NCBI GenBank assembly: GCA_046152955.1
Contig: JBJXGA010000305.1
Span: forward strand, 1 to 64,000
Reading direction: 5' to 3'
Origin: SIAF01 sp046152955
GTDB taxonomy: Bacteria > Planctomycetota > Planctomycetia > Planctomycetales > Planctomycetaceae
DNA: 64,000 bases
The number at the start of each line of letters is the position of its first letter. Within the stretch, counting starts at the first letter, position 1. Shown one piece after another: positions 43,015 to 53,247 of the stretch. The position numbers and the translations under genes are program-made. The notes under the pieces are model-generated. The model was not told the origin of the DNA. It saw only the letters and a list, made by a program, of their open reading frames with translations, and ran no database searches.

Positions 43015-44319
43015 CTAGTGAGGAGTCACTCGGAGATACACGTACATCGCCCCCAAATAGGCAACGCTCAGCAAGCCCACCGTGACGACGCTCCGCGCAT
43101 TGATTCGAACCTTCGTCGGCAGGCCGAAGTTCTGCGCCACTGAGCAGTACGCGCTGGCCAGCCCCAGCACGAGATATGTGGGAATCACATAGGTCCGCGA
43201 AATACTGAGCAGCGACGTGGCGTACCCGCCGACAATTCCCAGACAATACGGCTGCATCCGTTGAAAACCCGAATCCAGTCGCGGTTGAAAAGGGTCGCGG
43301 TTTTTCTCCCGAAGTTTCCAGATCGCCAGCACCGCAAACCAGAACGCACCCAGAAACAGCGCCCCTCCCACAAACCCCAGTTCCGTGAAACAGTGCAGGA
43401 ACGAATTGTGAACGACCAAATGCTCCTGTTCATGAAACTGATTCATCCCGATCCCCAGGACAGGGGCCGCCTTGAATAGATTCAGCGCATTGGACCACAA
43501 TTGCATGCGTTCCACGGCGGAACTGTCGGCCGTGGAGAAATCGGTCATCCGTTTGGCAAACAGCAGCAACGCGACGGGCATCGCTGGCAGACCCAGCAGG
43601 GCCGTCTTCCAAATCCCATATCGTGTGTAGGACAGCAGCGCCAGCGCCAGGGCAAACGCGATCATCCCGCCCCGCGACTTGGTCATCGCCAGGGTCACCA
43701 TCAGCAGAACCAGAGGAATGCACCAGGCTAATCGCAACCCGCCCAGCCTGCGGTCCCCCAGCCCACACAGCGAAATCACCATCCCGGCCACGGCAACCGC
43801 CGCCAGATCGTTGGGATCGTTGAAGAGTCCGATCGCCCGCAACCGCACGACTTTCTCTCCATCCGGATCCAGCGATTCGTTGTACTGCAAGATGCTCAGC
43901 GTGGAGATCGTGATGTAGCCTTCATAATGCAGGATCGACAGCGTCGACGTGATGGTGATCAGAATCGCCACGAAGTACACGAATTGCCGCCAGCGCTGAT
44001 ACGTATTTACGACTGCGATCAGCAACACGTAGTACAGCAGCGTCGTCCCGTACTCCACCGTTGTGGACCGCGCGTTCCAGGTGTCCAGATGCGACAGACT
44101 GGCCAGCGGAACCGTCACCAGCAGTCCCAGAACGCACGCCGTCGTCGGCTTCAGTACCAACCGCGAAAACCGCAAACTCTCCGCGATCTGCGGCAATGCG
44201 ACCAAAAGATTCAGGATACAGACGATGTTGTACAGCGGCAGGTCGCGCAACTCAGGACTCATGTCCATCGGCCGCACGATGAGCAGGACGTTCAAGATCA
44301 GGAAGAGAAAAAAGTCCAC
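43015..44319 (-). CDS. O-antigen ligase/polymerase-family protein (Wzy_C type)
   Basis: 434 residues, about 11 TM segments. The large periplasmic loop contains GIGMNQFHEQEHLVVHNSFLHCFTELG, matching the conserved H-N-x-x-L of ligase/polymerase loops (HNSFLH). LRAIGLFNDPNDLAAVAVAGMVI is the other family signature. Residues about 137-155 hold an imperfect internal duplication (TSTLSILHYEGYIT then ISTLSILQYNES), also visible at DNA level. It either polymerises repeat units or ligates glycan to acceptor protein or lipid. Confidence 0.85.
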   Translation of the reverse strand: MDFFLFLILNVLLIVRPMDMSPELRDLPLYNIVCILNLLVALPQIAESLRFSRLVLKPTTACVLGLLVTVPLASLSHLDTWNARSTTVEYGTTLLYYVLLIAVVNTYQRWRQFVYFVAILITITSTLSILHYEGYITISTLSILQYNESLDPDGEKVVRLRAIGLFNDPNDLAAVAVAGMVISLCGLGDRRLGGLRLAWCIPLVLLMVTLAMTKSRGGMIAFALALALLSYTRYGIWKTALLGLPAMPVALLLFAKRMTDFSTADSSAVERMQLWSNALNLFKAAPVLGIGMNQFHEQEHLVVHNSFLHCFTELGFVGGALFLGAFWFAVLAIWKLREKNRDPFQPRLDSGFQRMQPYCLGIVGGYATSLLSISRTYVIPTYLVLGLASAYCSVAQNFGLPTKVRINARSVVTVGLLSVAYLGAMYVYLRVTPH

Positions 44320-44331
44320 GGCGGTTCCCGT

Positions 44332-44997
44332 TCACTGAACGACAAGAATCGTGTCGAGCACAGGCAACAGTTGATCGAGAAACCGCCGCAGGGGATCTCG
44401 GTCTTTCCCCTCTTTCGATGTGTCGACTTCATTGGCGCTGGCCAATTGCACCTTGAACAGGAACGACTCCATCCCCAGCCGCATCCGGGCGTTCACCGGC
44501 GCTTCCCAGTGCCCCTGGGCGCGGCGCCAACCGTACATGACGCGCAGTTTTCGCGACGCCAGCTTATCGCTGGGGTACACCGTGCGATCAAACTCGTCCC
44601 GGTCCCGCCCCGAACCACGCACCCCGACCTGCTGCGGCGGATCGCCGTCGCGCAACCCGTAATCGGGATAATACAGGTCCGGGGTACTGGACAGAAGCGC
44701 GATCGCCGACCCCGTCAACAACGTCAAATCCACGAATTGTCCCGTTTTCGAATCGCGATACATGCGGTGTTTGTATCCCGCTGGCTGCATCCGTTCCAAC
44801 AGGTCATCGGGGAGTTCTTCCTCTTTGACCATTTTCCAGGAGCCGATTTCCTTGGGAAGTTCTTCCAGGCACTGCACCGCGGCGGGAAGCAACTCCGCCT
44901 TGGAGCTGCTTGAGGTCATTACGCGCGAAACGACTTCTCCCGCGATACAGGTCACCACCAGGGCGACCATTCCCAAGATCACGCTAGGCTTGAACAT
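44332..44997 (-). CDS. Exosortase-associated EpsI-like protein (DUF3485 type)
   Basis: 221 residues with an N-terminal TM/signal anchor (VILGMVALVVTCIAGEVV, about 5-22). ELPKEIGSWKMVKEEELPDDLLE (about 47-69) is the EpsI motif in which P-IGxW is diagnostic; DLTLLTGSAIALLSSTPDLYYPDYG and the C-terminal periplasmic domain follow. EpsI proteins accompany exosortases, often fused to them. Here it is separated from the exosortase by the TPR and BY-kinase genes but in the same transcription unit. The spacing to the ligase (12 bp) indicates co-translation. Confidence 0.75.
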   Translation of the reverse strand: MFKPSVILGMVALVVTCIAGEVVSRVMTSSSSKAELLPAAVQCLEELPKEIGSWKMVKEEELPDDLLERMQPAGYKHRMYRDSKTGQFVDLTLLTGSAIALLSSTPDLYYPDYGLRDGDPPQQVGVRGSGRDRDEFDRTVYPSDKLASRKLRVMYGWRRAQGHWEAPVNARMRLGMESFLFKVQLASANEVDTSKEGKDRDPLRRFLDQLLPVLDTILVVQ

Positions 44998-45028
44998 GGC
45001 ATATCCAGTCGACGTTTGTCCGCTGAAG

Positions 45029-48000
45029 TCAGTTGGAGGAAGTCTTGGCGTCGCCCGAGAGGAATCCCTGCACGGCGCGACGCTCTGCCGGGGTCAACAG
45101 CGCCTTGGGCAGACCGTTTTTCATCGCCACATCAAAGTGCGATTGGGCCGACTGTAATTCGTCAAGCTGTTTGAGAACCATCGCCAAATGCAGGCGATAC
45201 TGCGGATTCTTCGGCTCCAAGCGGCACACGCGTTCCAGAATCTCGCGGCCTTCCTTGTAGCGCTCCATCGCCATATACACCAGCGCCTTGGTGTCCTGCA
45301 TTTCCGGAGAATTCGGAAAAGCCGCGACCGCCTTTTCCGCGCTTTGTAGCGCGTCGCGGCGCCGCTCGGGAAAATCCATCAGCGACAGCGACAGATTGTT
45401 CAGGGCCGCGAAATTCTCCGGATCTTCCACGAGCACCTTTTCATAGAGCGTCACCGCATCCGCGCTGCGCTCCTGCATCACGCGCAGGATTCCCAACTCC
45501 AACAGCAAATCGGTCTGGGTGCCCGTTGCCGACGGAACCCGGTCCAGCAGCGCTTCCACCTCCGCCAGAGCGTCTGGATCCAACGAGGATTGGCGACTGG
45601 CGGCCATTGTCATCAGACGAATCAGCACCATCAGGGCGATCCGGCTCTCGCTCTGAGCGTTGGCCACCAGCGGATCCCCGTCATGCATCTTGTCCAAACA
45701 CAGGCGAATCCCCTCGTTGGATCTCCCGTTTTCTCCCAACCAGAGCGCAAGAACCACAAACCCGTTGTTGATCAACTCGGCCAGTTGCTCGTAGCACTGT
45801 TCAGCCTCAGCCAGCAATCGGGCGCGGGTCAACTCTCCTCCGGCAAAGCGCAGCGCTGCCGCTTTTTGTTTCTCAAGCTTGCCGGGGCCCGATTCGTTCT
45901 CAACATACCGCTGGATCAGCGCCGCCACTTCAGGGTAACGCTCCGAGGCGATCAGCCAGGAGACGCGCAAATCAATCGTCCGCGGGTTGTCGGCGGTTTG
46001 CTCCTCCAGCCGTTTGAGCGTTTGGTCCGCCTGTTCGAGCAGGTCATTGCGCAAATAATACTCCGTGGCCAACGCCAGGTAGATGGCGTCGTCTCGCTCG
46101 GCCAGGATCGCCTGGAATTGTGCTTCCGCCTCGCTCCCTTTTCCGACAGCCTCGAACGCCCGCGCGGCCAAAATGCGATCGTTCAGCGCGGGGTTGGGCT
46201 GCGATCTCAGGAGTTCCGCCGCCAGGTTGGCCGCTTTGACGTTTTCTTCGGTCTGGCCCCGCGTCAACAGCACCGCCACTTGCAACCGCCGATCGTCGAT
46301 TTCCGAGGTTTCGGCTCCATCCCCCAGCAACAGCTTCATCGCCTCTTCATAATTGGCGTCGGTCCCTCGGATGCCCCACAACACGGCGACAGCGCGTCGG
46401 GCTTCAGTATTTTGCGAGTCAATTTCCAGCGCCTTGCGATAGGACTCCAGCGCCTTTTCGTGATCGAACCGGAAGAAGAACCGTCCCATCTCGACATGCA
46501 GCCGGGCGTCCTTCTTATGCTCCTGGGCCGCCGACATGTAATGGTTTTCAGCCGCCTGGCGGTCTCCCAGGAGATCCGACCCGCGGGCTAAAAACAATTT
46601 GCGGTCGTAGGAACTCAATTCCACCCGATTGACCAGTTCGTCGAGCGTCCGTTTGGCGTCCGCGATCCGTTTGACGCGGGAATAGAACCAGACCAGCGCC
46701 GTCCAGGTCCGAACGTCTTTGGGCGCGGTTTCTGTCGCCACTTTGAGCGTCGCTTCCGCTTCGTCGAAGCTCTCCGCCAGCGTCAACGTCTGGGCATACC
46801 AGACCAGCGTCAAGGGATCTTTGGGCCGAAGCTCTTTGGCCGCGCGGGCCAGCCGCAGCGCTTCGTCGATTTTCCCGGAGCGCAACGTCGCCGGGATCGC
46901 CAGCGAAGACAAATCGCCAGCCGCAGTGGCGATCTGCCCAAACTGTCTGACGATCAGTGCGGCATCGGCAAAGCGATTCTGACGGTACAGCAGCCCCATC
47001 AGCCATTGCAAACCGGACAAATTCCGCGCGCCAGCGCGGAGCGCTCCGTCATAAAAGGCGATTGCCTCGGCGTTCCGCCCCTTGTATTCTTCGATCCGCC
47101 CTTTGAGCAGGTACTTGTTGGCCCAAGAGGGGCGCGCCGTCTCGATTTCCTCCACCAGTTTGTTGGCGTCGCGGACCACCCCTTCTCGATCCTGCGTGGG
47201 AACTTCCAGCATCCGGATAGCGTGCAGGTACTTCGACAGCGCCCCGGCTCCGCCTTCCAGCTCAGCCACTTCGTTTTCGATCACTTTGAGGTCGGTCAGG
47301 TCGGCTGCCATGATCGCCAAATCGGCCGCGGTTTCATAAACCCAAAAATCGGCGACGCGCCCTTTCCGCAAATCGCGCAAGCGACGGCGTGCCGAACGCA
47401 GGGCGCCCGTTTCTATCTCCATCGTGATCAGCCGTCGCAGAACCGGACCGGATTTCTCCGCGCTCACCGACAACGCCCCCTCCGGCCCTGAATCTTCGCG
47501 GAGATCTTCCACCTGCTTCTCCAGCATCCGAATCGCCTGTGTCCACTGTTTGCGATACCGCAACAGTTCCACTTCCGTCATGATCAGAAGGTCTTCATTC
47601 CCCCCCAGGTTGCGCAGCTGATCGAGGACTGCGTCGGCCAGGGCGCTGTTCCCCGACTGCTCGTAGAGCGTACACATCGTGGCCAGGACCGAGGCATCTC
47701 CAATTTCCTGATCCGCCAGTTTGGCCAAATGCGCCAGCGCCTCCTCAGCGTTTCCCTTGGCCAGCGACAGCGTCGCCTGCAGCACGACCAGCAATGGCGC
47801 CGTGGTACCCAACTGCGTTTCGGCACGGCGGAGCGCCTGCTCGACCTTCGACCAGTCGCGCAACAGGGGGTCGATCCGCCGAAGCTGCTGTTCCAGCCGA
47901 CACTCTGCGATTCCCACCCAGGCAATCGGCGTTTCCAGTTCTCCCACCGTGGCCGAGTCGTAATACCCCACCGCCTTGTCCAGGTTGCCGGCCAAGCGCC

Positions 48001-49504
48001 ATTCCACCGCGGCCAGCAATCGCACCTGGCGATTTCGCGGGTTGATCCGCAACAGTTCTTCGTAGGCGCTCCCCGCCAGGTCATGCAGATCAACCTGCGC
48101 ATAGGCTTTGGCCAACAGCATCCAGCGCCGTTCGCGTTCCGCGTTGAGGGCCTCCACCTCGCCCACCTCGGTCACCTGCGCCGCAAAGCGTTTCAGGTCG
48201 GGAAGGACTTCCGCGGCGTTCCCCTCCAGAAGCTGCAAGTGGATCCGGGAAATCTCCATGTCCTCCCGAAGCCGCTGCGCATAGGCAAAGGGAAGAGTTG
48301 CCGCAAACCGCTGGGCGAGTTGATCGATGCGCCGCAGCGTCGCCTTGGCCCCGACCCTGTCTTCTTTGGACAATTGCAGCACTAGCAACGCCCGATTGAG
48401 ATCCAGATCGTCCCCGTTCATCCGCCGCAGCCCTTTTCTCAGGGTCAGAATGGCATCGTCGGACTGGCCGTGCCGATTGTAGAGTTGCGCCACGGCGCCG
48501 TAGGCCTGCCGCGCCATCGTCGGGGGGGCCACCTTGAGCAATTGCTCGGCGAATTCAAAGGCTGCGCGCTTGTCCGTTTGCAAGGGATTGATCGCCATGG
48601 CGATCAGCACGTTGGGATCGTCCGGGGCGGCCTCATAAGCCCGTTCCAAATCCTCGGCGGCGCCTTCGAGTTTGTTGTTGTAGCGATGCTCGTACCGGGT
48701 CAACAGCGCCACGGGATTGTCGGGATTCTTTTCCACCATCCGATTGACCATCTCGGTCACCGCCGGCAAAGTCTCGTCAAAGTCCTTGGTGGGCATGCTG
48801 CGGCGGTTCTGCTGCAACATGCTGGCGACCCCCTGCGTCAGTTCGATATCCCCCGGATGCCGCCCCAGGTATTTGCGGTAGGCCTCGACAACATCGCGGA
48901 CCTTCACGCGGTTGGCCGAACCAAGCTGCTGGACCAGCGCGGCCGTCAGAACGCGGGCGCCCCGAACGCTGTCCGGCGCGGCATTCAGCGCAGTTTCCGC
49001 ATGCTCAGCCGCCTCTTCAAATCGGCGGGCCTCCAGCAGCAACTCGGACAGTCGCAGACGCGCCTTGGGTTCGTCGGGATTGGCATTGACCGCCTCGAAA
49101 TATTCCTTGATTGCCAGCTCGCGCAGCCCTTTGGAGCCCGCCGCCGCGTTCCCCACCGCTTCCGCGCGAAGCAATAGCGCCTCGGGATCGTCACGGCGGA
49201 GCACCATATACCGCGACAGCGCCTCGTGGGCTGCCGACCATTTCTTTTCTTCCATCAGCCCCCGACCGCGCTCAATCAGGGTTTGGGCGGTATGCTTTAC
49301 CTGATATTTTTGCCAGAAGAACAGCGCCGGTCCCAGGACGACCAGCACCAGCATCGTCCAAGCCAGACAGCGGCCGTTGAGGCGCCAGACAATCTGGGAC
49401 TTTTCCCCCGCGCCGTGCCGGGTCCGCTCCCGTACCGCCGGCACGTTGACACCAGTCGTGGGCATAGGCTGCTGCAAATCGTCGTCGTGTAGCTCAGTGG
49501 TCAT
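45029..49504 (-). CDS. Giant membrane-anchored TPR protein
   Basis: 1491 residues. A cytoplasmic N-terminus of about 45 residues, one TM segment (LAWTMLVLVVLGPALFF, about 47-63), then more than 1,400 residues of helical TPR-like repeats on the far side. Repeat signatures such as LLEARRFEEAAEHAETALNAAPDS, HYMSAAQEHKKDARLHVEMGR and VLVEDPENFAALNNLSLSLM recur throughout. The resemblance is to PrsT-like TPR proteins of exosortase/PEP-CTERM loci, which likewise sit next to a BY-kinase and exosortase. It is probably a scaffold for polysaccharide secretion across the periplasm, in place of or alongside an AlgK-type lipoprotein. No lipobox. Confidence 0.8.
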   Translation of the reverse strand: MTTELHDDDLQQPMPTTGVNVPAVRERTRHGAGEKSQIVWRLNGRCLAWTMLVLVVLGPALFFWQKYQVKHTAQTLIERGRGLMEEKKWSAAHEALSRYMVLRRDDPEALLLRAEAVGNAAAGSKGLRELAIKEYFEAVNANPDEPKARLRLSELLLEARRFEEAAEHAETALNAAPDSVRGARVLTAALVQQLGSANRVKVRDVVEAYRKYLGRHPGDIELTQGVASMLQQNRRSMPTKDFDETLPAVTEMVNRMVEKNPDNPVALLTRYEHRYNNKLEGAAEDLERAYEAAPDDPNVLIAMAINPLQTDKRAAFEFAEQLLKVAPPTMARQAYGAVAQLYNRHGQSDDAILTLRKGLRRMNGDDLDLNRALLVLQLSKEDRVGAKATLRRIDQLAQRFAATLPFAYAQRLREDMEISRIHLQLLEGNAAEVLPDLKRFAAQVTEVGEVEALNAERERRWMLLAKAYAQVDLHDLAGSAYEELLRINPRNRQVRLLAAVEWRLAGNLDKAVGYYDSATVGELETPIAWVGIAECRLEQQLRRIDPLLRDWSKVEQALRRAETQLGTTAPLLVVLQATLSLAKGNAEEALAHLAKLADQEIGDASVLATMCTLYEQSGNSALADAVLDQLRNLGGNEDLLIMTEVELLRYRKQWTQAIRMLEKQVEDLREDSGPEGALSVSAEKSGPVLRRLITMEIETGALRSARRRLRDLRKGRVADFWVYETAADLAIMAADLTDLKVIENEVAELEGGAGALSKYLHAIRMLEVPTQDREGVVRDANKLVEEIETARPSWANKYLLKGRIEEYKGRNAEAIAFYDGALRAGARNLSGLQWLMGLLYRQNRFADAALIVRQFGQIATAAGDLSSLAIPATLRSGKIDEALRLARAAKELRPKDPLTLVWYAQTLTLAESFDEAEATLKVATETAPKDVRTWTALVWFYSRVKRIADAKRTLDELVNRVELSSYDRKLFLARGSDLLGDRQAAENHYMSAAQEHKKDARLHVEMGRFFFRFDHEKALESYRKALEIDSQNTEARRAVAVLWGIRGTDANYEEAMKLLLGDGAETSEIDDRRLQVAVLLTRGQTEENVKAANLAAELLRSQPNPALNDRILAARAFEAVGKGSEAEAQFQAILAERDDAIYLALATEYYLRNDLLEQADQTLKRLEEQTADNPRTIDLRVSWLIASERYPEVAALIQRYVENESGPGKLEKQKAAALRFAGGELTRARLLAEAEQCYEQLAELINNGFVVLALWLGENGRSNEGIRLCLDKMHDGDPLVANAQSESRIALMVLIRLMTMAASRQSSLDPDALAEVEALLDRVPSATGTQTDLLLELGILRVMQERSADAVTLYEKVLVEDPENFAALNNLSLSLMDFPERRRDALQSAEKAVAAFPNSPEMQDTKALVYMAMERYKEGREILERVCRLEPKNPQYRLHLAMVLKQLDELQSAQSHFDVAMKNGLPKALLTPAERRAVQGFLSGDAKTSSN

Positions 49505-49562
49505 TGCACGGCAAGCTCATTCCGGGTGTTGGGGATCAACTCATCAAGAGGCCACGTCACGC

Positions 49563-51809
49563 TCAGGTGGGACCATATCCGCGGTAGGCGTAGGCGTACT
49601 GCCGCACGGGGGTGCCGCTCAACACGGCCCCCACGACATTCACTCCGGCATTGTTGAGGCGATCGTAAGCCTGCCGGATATGTCCGGCACGACTATAGTC
49701 GCACAGCGCACACAGCAGCACCGCATCACAGAGTTTTGACATCAGGAGCGCCTCGCTGGCCACCAGAACCGGCGGCATGTCCACCACCACCTTGCTGTAT
49801 TGCGATCGCAACTTGGACAGGACTTCTTCCATCTTGGCGCCGGAGATGAGCTGGCTGGGGGAACTCGAGCGGGTGTCCCCCGCCGGCAGAATGTACAGCC
49901 GATCGCCCCAGTCCATGACAATCGCGTCTTCCAGTTTGCATTCGCCTCGAAGCACCTCGGCCAAACCCGGGCGCTGGTCGACTTCGAACAATTCGTGCAA
50001 ACTCGGTTTACGCAAATCGCCATCGATGATGATCACCTTGCCCGGCTCAGAATGCGACCAGCTCATCGCCAATTGCGAGGAGAGGTTCGTTTTCCCCTCG
50101 CCGGACACGGCGCTGGCCATCCCAAACACCTGGCACCCCTCCAACCGTCGATCGACTGACATGGTCGTCCGCAACGAATTGACGCTTTCCTCGAACAGGA
50201 GCGCCTGTTGACGGTAGCGCTTGTTCGAGCCGAGTTTGGGGAGCACGGGACGGGTGGGAAGCGAAGCCACTTCGTTGACGAACTTCAGGTCCACTTCGCG
50301 GAGCAACTGATCGCGGTCGAAGACGCGCTGGTGGTAGACGTCCCATCCAACCAGCAGCAACAGCGGCAGGAAAAAGGTCGCGATCCCGATCCCGGCGATG
50401 ATCTTGGGGCGGTTCTTCGTGTCGGGAAATTCCGGCACCGTGGCCCGCTGCACGACCAGCACCTGGCCCAGGGCCTGGCTCTCGGTATTCAGCTCGGCAA
50501 TGCGATCGACGATTTTTTTGTACACCGTCTGTGAATTTTGCAATTCAAAGCGGGCGAATTCCAGTTCCAGCCCGGTCGTCCCCTGGCTGATTTGTTTCTT
50601 CCGTTCCTCGTCCACCCGTTCGTTCAGAAGTTCCACGAGCCGCTTGAGCCCGTCCACGTTTCGTTCCGCATTCGCGTAGGCGTGCCGTTGTTGTCCGGCC
50701 ATCGACTCTTCCACTTTGGCCCGAACCAGGGGCCTCAGCTTCTCCCGCAGCACCGCCATGTCGCGCTCCAGTTTGGCGATCTTCTCGGCCTTGGCGATGG
50801 CGATCTTATGTTGCGGATTGAGCGCGCCCAGCGCGGCCTTTTCCGAATCCACCTGGGATTGCAGTTGCACGAATTCCGGGTCAGCGCCGACCAACTGCGC
50901 CACCACTTCGTCCGAGGCATTCACCGACCCGGTCTCCACGTCGTCCTTGAGCGCGGACAGACGCGCCGATTCCAGGTGCAGGTCGACCTCGGCCTGATTC
51001 AGCTTAGTCTGCAGGTTGACGAGCACCGATCCGCGCATGTCAATCCGGGGGGCGCGCAGCGAGCCGGTTTCAGCCGCCAGTCCGCCATCTTCTCCGCCGT
51101 TCTGCTTGGTCAAAATCTTGAGTCGATCACGTTTGGCTTCGATGTCCTCTTCGCGGAAGCGCTGCAGTTCCTTGAGAACTTCCATGACCTTCAGCCGTTT
51201 GGTGTCGCTTTCCGTGACGTGGTTGCGCATGTAGACGTCGACAATCGCCGCCACGACCTTCTGGGCCGCGTCGGGAGTCGCCATGACGCAACTCACCTGA
51301 TACAGCTCCGACTTGCCCAGGCGCATCACCTTCAGCCGTTTGCCGATCCAGGCGACCGGGTCTTCGGAAACTTCGACGTCTTTGATTTCCGAGAGTTGCG
51401 ACAGGCTTTCCGTTTCCAGAGCCCGCCCGATGATGAACGGACTGCGGAGCATTTGCGTCTGGGTTTCCCCGTAATTTCCTCCTCCCCCGGACCCCTCGTT
51501 TTCTCTGAACGCAATGAACTGTTTGCTGTCGTAAATGCGCAGCATCGACAGCGATTTGTATTCGTCCTTGACGACGTACATGAACGTCAGGCAGGCGACA
51601 AGCGCCAGCAGCAGCCCTACCGGAATCCCCACCTTCATCCGTTGCAGAAGGGCATGCCAGACCATCGCCAGCGAAAATCCGCCGCGCACCCGTTCGTCCG
51701 GGCTGCTCAATTGCAGCATCAACGGCGCTGCGGATTCGCTCGCATGGGTGGCCCGGATCAATGCCGAAGTCGGTCGGGCTTCCTGGTTGGCCATGGGGTC
51801 TTGCATCAT
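49563..51809 (-). CDS. Wzz-type chain-length determinant fused to BY-kinase (tyrosine autokinase)
   Basis: About 748 residues from ATG 51809, with ACGAGGTG before it; a longer frame up to 51926 would overlap the exosortase gene. N-terminal Wzz domain with TM1 (VGIPVGLLLALVACLTFMYVV), long coiled coil, GNVR-like region and TM2 (IIAGIGIATFFLPLLLLVGW). Cytoplasmic kinase: Walker A GMASAVSGEGKTNLSS around residue 565-580, Walker A' VIIIDGDLRKPSLHE, Walker B VVVDMPPVL. The C-terminus is a short Tyr cluster (RQYAYAYRGYGPT), the autophosphorylation site. Controls polymer length and export. No separate phosphatase gene is visible nearby. Confidence 0.9.
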   Translation of the reverse strand: MMQDPMANQEARPTSALIRATHASESAAPLMLQLSSPDERVRGGFSLAMVWHALLQRMKVGIPVGLLLALVACLTFMYVVKDEYKSLSMLRIYDSKQFIAFRENEGSGGGGNYGETQTQMLRSPFIIGRALETESLSQLSEIKDVEVSEDPVAWIGKRLKVMRLGKSELYQVSCVMATPDAAQKVVAAIVDVYMRNHVTESDTKRLKVMEVLKELQRFREEDIEAKRDRLKILTKQNGGEDGGLAAETGSLRAPRIDMRGSVLVNLQTKLNQAEVDLHLESARLSALKDDVETGSVNASDEVVAQLVGADPEFVQLQSQVDSEKAALGALNPQHKIAIAKAEKIAKLERDMAVLREKLRPLVRAKVEESMAGQQRHAYANAERNVDGLKRLVELLNERVDEERKKQISQGTTGLELEFARFELQNSQTVYKKIVDRIAELNTESQALGQVLVVQRATVPEFPDTKNRPKIIAGIGIATFFLPLLLLVGWDVYHQRVFDRDQLLREVDLKFVNEVASLPTRPVLPKLGSNKRYRQQALLFEESVNSLRTTMSVDRRLEGCQVFGMASAVSGEGKTNLSSQLAMSWSHSEPGKVIIIDGDLRKPSLHELFEVDQRPGLAEVLRGECKLEDAIVMDWGDRLYILPAGDTRSSSPSQLISGAKMEEVLSKLRSQYSKVVVDMPPVLVASEALLMSKLCDAVLLCALCDYSRAGHIRQAYDRLNNAGVNVVGAVLSGTPVRQYAYAYRGYGPT

Positions 51810-51900
51810 ACACCTCGTGCATTCCTGAGAATGATCCTGTGATCGCAATTTTGGCACTGCCAAGCAATCGCTTCGAACCTTGATCGCGCCCCTGTGCCTT

Positions 51901-52917
51901 TCAACCTTGAGACGTCGCTGCGGCACCTTGCAGCAACTCGCGTCCCTGGCCCACTTCCACCGCGATGAACAACCGCCCCAGATACGCCACCAGCAGCCGA
52001 AACATCACTGCCGCCACGACGATCATCACCCAACCGGCCGCGTCATGGGAGAAAGTCGCGGCCGACTCTCCCGAAACGGTCTGCATCAGCAGGCCGGTCA
52101 CCGTCACCCGCAACCCATTGGAAATCATCGCGATCGGTCCCACCGCCAGAATCATCAAAACGCGCTCCCACCACGACCGCTGGCTGAGCACGACGAACAC
52201 AAACGCGATCGCCGAGATCGCCATGAACATCCGCAACCCCGAACACGTTGGTTCCACGTCCAGAATGCTGGTCCCCAGGTAGATGCGATGGACTTCTGCC
52301 ACGGCCGGCTGTCCCAGGCACTGCAACATGAACTCACTGATCGTCGTCGTCACGTTTTGCAATGGCCAATTCATCGCCCGCTCCAATCGGTAGGGGAGCG
52401 GAACCATAAACAACAGGAACAGCAACGACGGAGCCGCCCAAAGGAATCCGCGAAATCCCAGCAGCAACCAGCAGACCCCCCAGATCCACAGCACCAGGGA
52501 CCAGCCTTCCACGGGAAGGAGCATCAACCGCTGTCCCAAAACGCGAATCGCCAGCGCGGCCACAATCGCCAGCAGCCCGCCCCACCCCGGAATCTTCGAC
52601 CAACCTGGAAACGTCGAGCGCCGCATCCAGGCCATCAGAATCGCGACGGGAGGAACCAGAAATCCGTGGGTATAGTCCTGTTCGTGCCCACAGGTTTCGA
52701 CCAGTTCCTTGATCGTTTTCCAGTACAACGCGGCCATCAGACCGCTCGCCAGCAAGGCCCCCGCATAGGCGTACGCCCGTGACTGCAACCCGACCGTCGC
52801 GGGAGTCTTTTGAGGAGCCGACGAATTCCTCCCTTCCTGCGCGGCACGAGAACCGGAGTCGCTGCCGGCGGAACCCCCTGGGGTGGAATCGGATTGCTTC
52901 TTACGACGCGAGGCCAT
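51901..52917 (-). CDS. Exosortase (XrtA/EpsH-like transpeptidase)
   Basis: 338 residues. The polar N-terminus (about 45 residues, Ser/Gly/Arg/Lys-rich) is followed by eight or so TM segments. The catalytic triad is intact: Cys225 in EPTCSGLRMF, Arg270 in ISNGLRVT, His291 in TFSHDAAGW. It recognises a C-terminal PEP-CTERM-type sorting signal at the inner membrane, cleaves it and transfers the protein to a glycan or lipid. First gene of the 39-kb cluster, 91 bp upstream of the BY-kinase. No protein with an obvious sorting tail is encoded in this window, so substrates must lie elsewhere. I cannot assign a numbered Xrt subclass. Confidence 0.9.
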   Translation of the reverse strand: MASRRKKQSDSTPGGSAGSDSGSRAAQEGRNSSAPQKTPATVGLQSRAYAYAGALLASGLMAALYWKTIKELVETCGHEQDYTHGFLVPPVAILMAWMRRSTFPGWSKIPGWGGLLAIVAALAIRVLGQRLMLLPVEGWSLVLWIWGVCWLLLGFRGFLWAAPSLLFLLFMVPLPYRLERAMNWPLQNVTTTISEFMLQCLGQPAVAEVHRIYLGTSILDVEPTCSGLRMFMAISAIAFVFVVLSQRSWWERVLMILAVGPIAMISNGLRVTVTGLLMQTVSGESAATFSHDAAGWVMIVVAAVMFRLLVAYLGRLFIAVEVGQGRELLQGAAATSQG

Positions 52918-53149
52918 GCGAATGCGCCAATCGTGACCAAATTGAACGGTGAAGGGAATCCCTTACTGAGATTTTACGCTCCGGAGCCATAAACGCAAGC
53001 AATCCGCCGCAACCGGCGTGTTGTGGAAGACGTCTGTCAACCCGAGTGTGCAAAACTCGAAACAGTTGCGATCCCTACAAACCATACGATCTATTGAGCG
53101 GAAGGCCAGCCCCTGAAACGTTTTTTTGAGGAATTTTTTGCCCGAAAAT

Positions 53150-53170
53150 CCCTCCCGAATTTGAGGAGGG
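53150..53170. terminator. Possible hairpin
   Basis: CCCTCC at 53150-53155 pairs with GGAGGG at 53165-53170 around a 9-base loop, next to T-rich tracts on the left (TTTTTTT at about 53121). On the minus strand this is a stem followed by an A/U-rich side, so it could end transcription entering from the right. Confidence 0.25.
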
Positions 53171-53247
53171 GAGCGGACGATTGGAAAAATCAGTGCGAGC
53201 GGACAAACTGGGCCAGCTTGAGCCCGGATTATTCATGATGACACTCC

